Shown: in pieces, positions 60,961 to 64,000 of the stretch
Layout: each line of letters starts with the position of its first letter
How positions within the stretch are numbered: position 1 is the stretch's first letter
Source of the DNA: Tubulanus polymorphus
Lineage: Eukaryota; Nemertea; Palaeonemertea; Tubulaniformes; Tubulanidae
Length of the DNA stretch: 64,000 nt
Assembly (NCBI RefSeq): GCF_964204645.1
Contig: NC_134026.1
Coordinates: 22,586,650 to 22,650,649, forward strand
Reading direction: 5' to 3'
Notes under the pieces: generated by a model
What the model was told of the DNA's origin: nothing
What the model saw: the letters and a program-made list of their open reading frames with translations, nothing else
Databases searched by the model: none
Position numbers and translations under genes: made by a program

Positions 60961-61045
60961 TAGGGCAATCTTAAGACCTGCTGCATATGGCGTCACAAGC
61001 CCCGAGGCTTGTCATGCCATATTGGGGCCTGACACGCCATGTGGT
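60961..61045 (-). repeat. Inverted outlier of the satellite core
   Basis: ATTGGGGCCTGACACGCCAT (61022-61041) is the reverse complement of the core phrase of the satellite that begins 500 bp to the right. It lies beside a same-strand variant ATATGGCGTCACAAGCCCC. Confidence 0.7.
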
Positions 61046-61554
61046 AAACGTAAAATGAAAATCAAATCCTATGCATGAGATGAAACGTCGACTAAGTCTC
61101 GCGGGTTTTTCTTCCGAAGTTGAAATATTCGGTTGGATATTAATTTGTCTTAGATGATTTACAACGTATTATATATACATAATAAGAACTACATATTACA
61201 TCGCATTACTCATTTTAGTGTAAACACTAAAATGAGTTTTACAGAATAGAAATTGATCGTTGTTTGTTAATCTAATGCAGTGTACACACATTTTGAAACA
61301 CAATTTAAACAATCATATATTTCGCCAGCATATGAAAAATACAAAAACATTACATATATATCTACTGAATGAGTTTTACAGAATAAAGATTTTAATTAAC
61401 TATCTTACATTTCAATGAATCATTCATCTATTTCACATGATTTGTTGATCAATTAGTCTTAGAAGAACATGGATAATGTTAGAAAAACATATATGGTGAG
61501 CCAGGCTCCAATCTAGTGTGATCTGCAGTCATATGGCTCCTAAAATCGCTAAGC

Positions 61555-63690
61555 CTTCTACATGGCGTGTCAGGCCCCAAATGTTCTGCAGCCAATATGG
61601 CGTGTCAAGCCCCAAATTGTCTACAGAATAGCTTCAATAATTGAAACATGGTTTGTCGAACGGTTTTCTATGGAAGCAATTAAATTATATCTTTAGTTTC
61701 AATTAGTTATATATTGTTCATGATTTGATAATCACAAAACAAATACTGCTAGAAAAACCGCGATTTGTCTTCTATATGGCGTGTCAAGCCCCGAATGTTC
61801 TGCAGTCAATATGGCGTGTCAGTCCCCAAACGGTCTGCAGAATAGCTTCAATTGAGACATGGCGTGAGAAGACCCGAATGATTTTCCGTACAAACAAATG
61901 AATAATTGTCATTGATTATCATAAATATTCAAAGATTTATCATTCTACGTGGATTGTCAATCATTTAGACTCAGAACAAAAGGCAAATATTGTTTCAAAA
62001 AGCTCCTAAAATCACGCTGTCTTCTACATGGCGTGTCAAGCCCCAAACGGTCTGCAGAATAACTTCAATTGAGACATGGCGTGAGAGGACCCGATCGATT
62101 TTCCGTACAAACAAATGAATAATTGTCATTAATTATCGTAAATATTCAAAGATTTATCATTCTCCGTGGATTGTCAGTCATTTAGACTTAGAAAAAAGGC
62201 AAATATTGTTTCAAAAATAGCTCCTCAAATCACGCTGTCTTTCACATGGCGTGTCAGGCCCCAAATGTTCTGCAGTCAATATGGCGTGTCAGGCCCCAAA
62301 CGGTCTGCAGAATAGCTTCAATTGAGACATGGCGCGAGAAGACCCGAATGATTTTCCGTACAAACTAATGAATAATTGTCATTAATTATCATAAATATTC
62401 AAAGATTTATCATTATACATGGTTTGTCAATCATTTAGACTTAGAAAAAAAGGCAAATATTGTTTCAAAAAGCTCCTCGAATCACGCTGTCTTCTACATG
62501 GCGTGTCAGGCCCCAAATGTTCTGCAGTCAATATGGCGTGTCAGGCCCCAAACGGTTTGCAGAATAGCTTCAATTGAGACATGGCGTGAGAAGACCCGAA
62601 TGATTTTCCGTACAAACAAATGAATAATTGTCATTGATTATCATAAATATTCAAAGATTTATCATTCTACGTGGATTGTCAATCATTTAGACTCAGAACA
62701 AAAGGCAAATATTGTTTCAAAAAGCTCCTAAAATCACGCTGTCTTCTACATGGCGTGTCAAGCCCCAAACGGTCTGCAGAATAACTTCAATTGAGACATG
62801 GCGTGAGAGGACCCGATCGATTTTCCGTACAAACAAATGAATAATTGTCATTAATTATCGTAAATATTCAAAGATTTATCATTCTCCGTGGATTGTCAGT
62901 CATTTAGACTCAGAAAAAAGGCAAATATTGTTTCAAAAATAGCTCCTCAAATCACGCTGTCTTTCACATGGCGTGTCAGGCCCCAAATGTTCTGCAGTCA
63001 ATATGGCGTGTCAGGCCCCAAACGGTCTGCAGAATAGCTTCAATTGAGACATGGCGTGAGAAGACCCGAACGATTTTCCGTACAAACTAATGAATAATTG
63101 TCATTGATTATCATAAATATTCAAAGATTTATCATTCTACGTGGATTGTCAATCATTTAGACTCAGAACAAAAGGCAAATATTGTTTCAAAAAGCTCCTA
63201 AAATCACGCTGTCTTCTACATGGCGTGTCAGGCCCCAAACGGTCTGCAGAATAGCTTCAATTGAGACATGGCGTGAGAAGACCCGAACGATTTTTCCGTA
63301 CAAACAAATGAATAATTGTCACTAATTGTCTTAAATGTTCAAAGATTAATCCTTCTATATGATTTGTCAATTATTTAGTCTTAGAAAAAAAAGCAAATAC
63401 TGTTACAAAAAGCTCCTAAAACCACGCTGTCTTCTACATGGCGTGTCAGGCCCCAAAGTGTTCTGCCGCCAATATGGCGTGAGAGTACGCGATCAGTTTT
63501 CTATGGAAGCAATTAATTGTCACTAATCATATCTTTAGTTTCAATTAGTTATATATTGTTCATAATCATAAAGTCTAAGAAAAAAAAAACAAATACTGCT
63601 AGAAAAATCGCGATTTGTCTTCTATATGGCGTGTCAGGCCCCAAACGGTCTACAGAATATAGCTTCAATTTACATGGCGTGAGAGGACCC
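61555..63690 (+). repeat. Satellite with 722-bp higher-order repeat (ATGGCGTG units)
   Basis: About 25 copies of ATGGCGTG, mostly followed by TCAGGCCCC or AGAAGACCCG, sit on an AT-rich spacer. Landmark ATTCAAAGATTTAT recurs at 61927, 62144, 62397, 62649, 62866 and 63119. The steps are therefore 217, 253, 252, 217 and 253 bp, and positions three apart are exactly 722 bp apart. This is a three-monomer higher-order unit present twice. A different spacer variant (TATCTTTAGTTTCAATTAGT) brackets the array at about 61690 and 63530. Confidence 0.92.
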
Positions 63691-63699
63691 GATCAGTTT

Positions 63700-64000
63700 T
63701 CCGTAGAAATAAATGAAAAATTGTGACTGATTATCTTAAATTAGTACAATAATCATTAAGTCTTAGAAATAGGTTTATAAATCGTTGTTTCTATTTTCTT
63801 ATGTAAATGTAGCTGATGATCTCCTGATCGTCTCGCACCATAACGGAAACCTGTAAAAAACATATTCGAAGAATTTTACATAAAAATCTTTCGATATATA
63901 TGCATCTGAATATAGTTATGAAGTAAAAACGGGATATAATTTTCTTTCAAAGTGGTTGCACTGAACGGAATACTACAATATAACGTATAAGTACATATTA
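63700..64000. other. AT-rich edge sequence
   Basis: Nothing recognisable beyond the last satellite remnant. A small amount of minus-strand 5' sequence of the SLC22 gene could still lie here, but no splice site supports it. Confidence 0.3.

Noticed and set aside
61555-63690. CRISPR-like array
   Set aside because: Units are long, spacers are repeated rather than unique, and the genome is eukaryotic; it is a satellite.

Overview
The window is animal nuclear DNA. The genes carry spliceosomal introns with GT/AG borders, the spacers are AT-rich, and interspersed repeats are plentiful. The protein set (Disabled, Derlin-2, PIG-A, KIAA1841/SANBR, an SLC22 carrier and a NACHT NTPase with a large LRR-like tail) points to a bilaterian, most likely a marine invertebrate. 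I cannot fix the phylum. I assembled nine genes exon by exon. Eight are complete, and their exon phases close on a multiple of three; the ninth runs off the left edge with consistent phases. A tenth gene is a single coding exon.

Layout: 1-4369 (-) holds the 5' part of a C19orf44-like gene. 5016-7848 (+) is calreticulin, head-to-head with it and carrying an ER-stress element about 130 bp before its ATG. 9526-10788 is a complex repeat with a 154-bp tandem array. 12190-15762 (-) is Disabled (DAB), with related repeat copies in an intron and upstream. 18520-19215 is a tandem/inverted repeat cluster. 21783-27169 (+) is an 850-residue TBC-like coiled-coil protein. 28260-33780 is non-coding apart from possible 5' UTR. 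33811-35169 (+) is a GT61-type glycosyltransferase. 35537-36751 (-) has two weak exon candidates. 37008-39096 (+) is MTG1, tail-to-tail with PIGA at 39567-42531 (-), which is head-to-head with a NACHT/NLR-like gene at 43330-47297 (+). 48570-50047 (+) is Derlin-2. 51716-55973 (-) is SANBR. 57148-59894 (-) is an SLC22 transporter. The right end (60041-63690) is a foldback element followed by a GC-patterned satellite with a 722-bp higher-order repeat.

There is no operon logic, since this is an ordinary metazoan gene neighbourhood. Several products act at the endoplasmic reticulum: calreticulin in folding, Derlin-2 in ERAD, PIG-A in GPI-anchor synthesis, and probably the GT61 enzyme. Their proximity may be chance. 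The most unusual content is in the repeats: CTCF-motif-like sites on a transposon-like repeat, a TTAA-flanked MITE family with internal palindromes, and the higher-order satellite.
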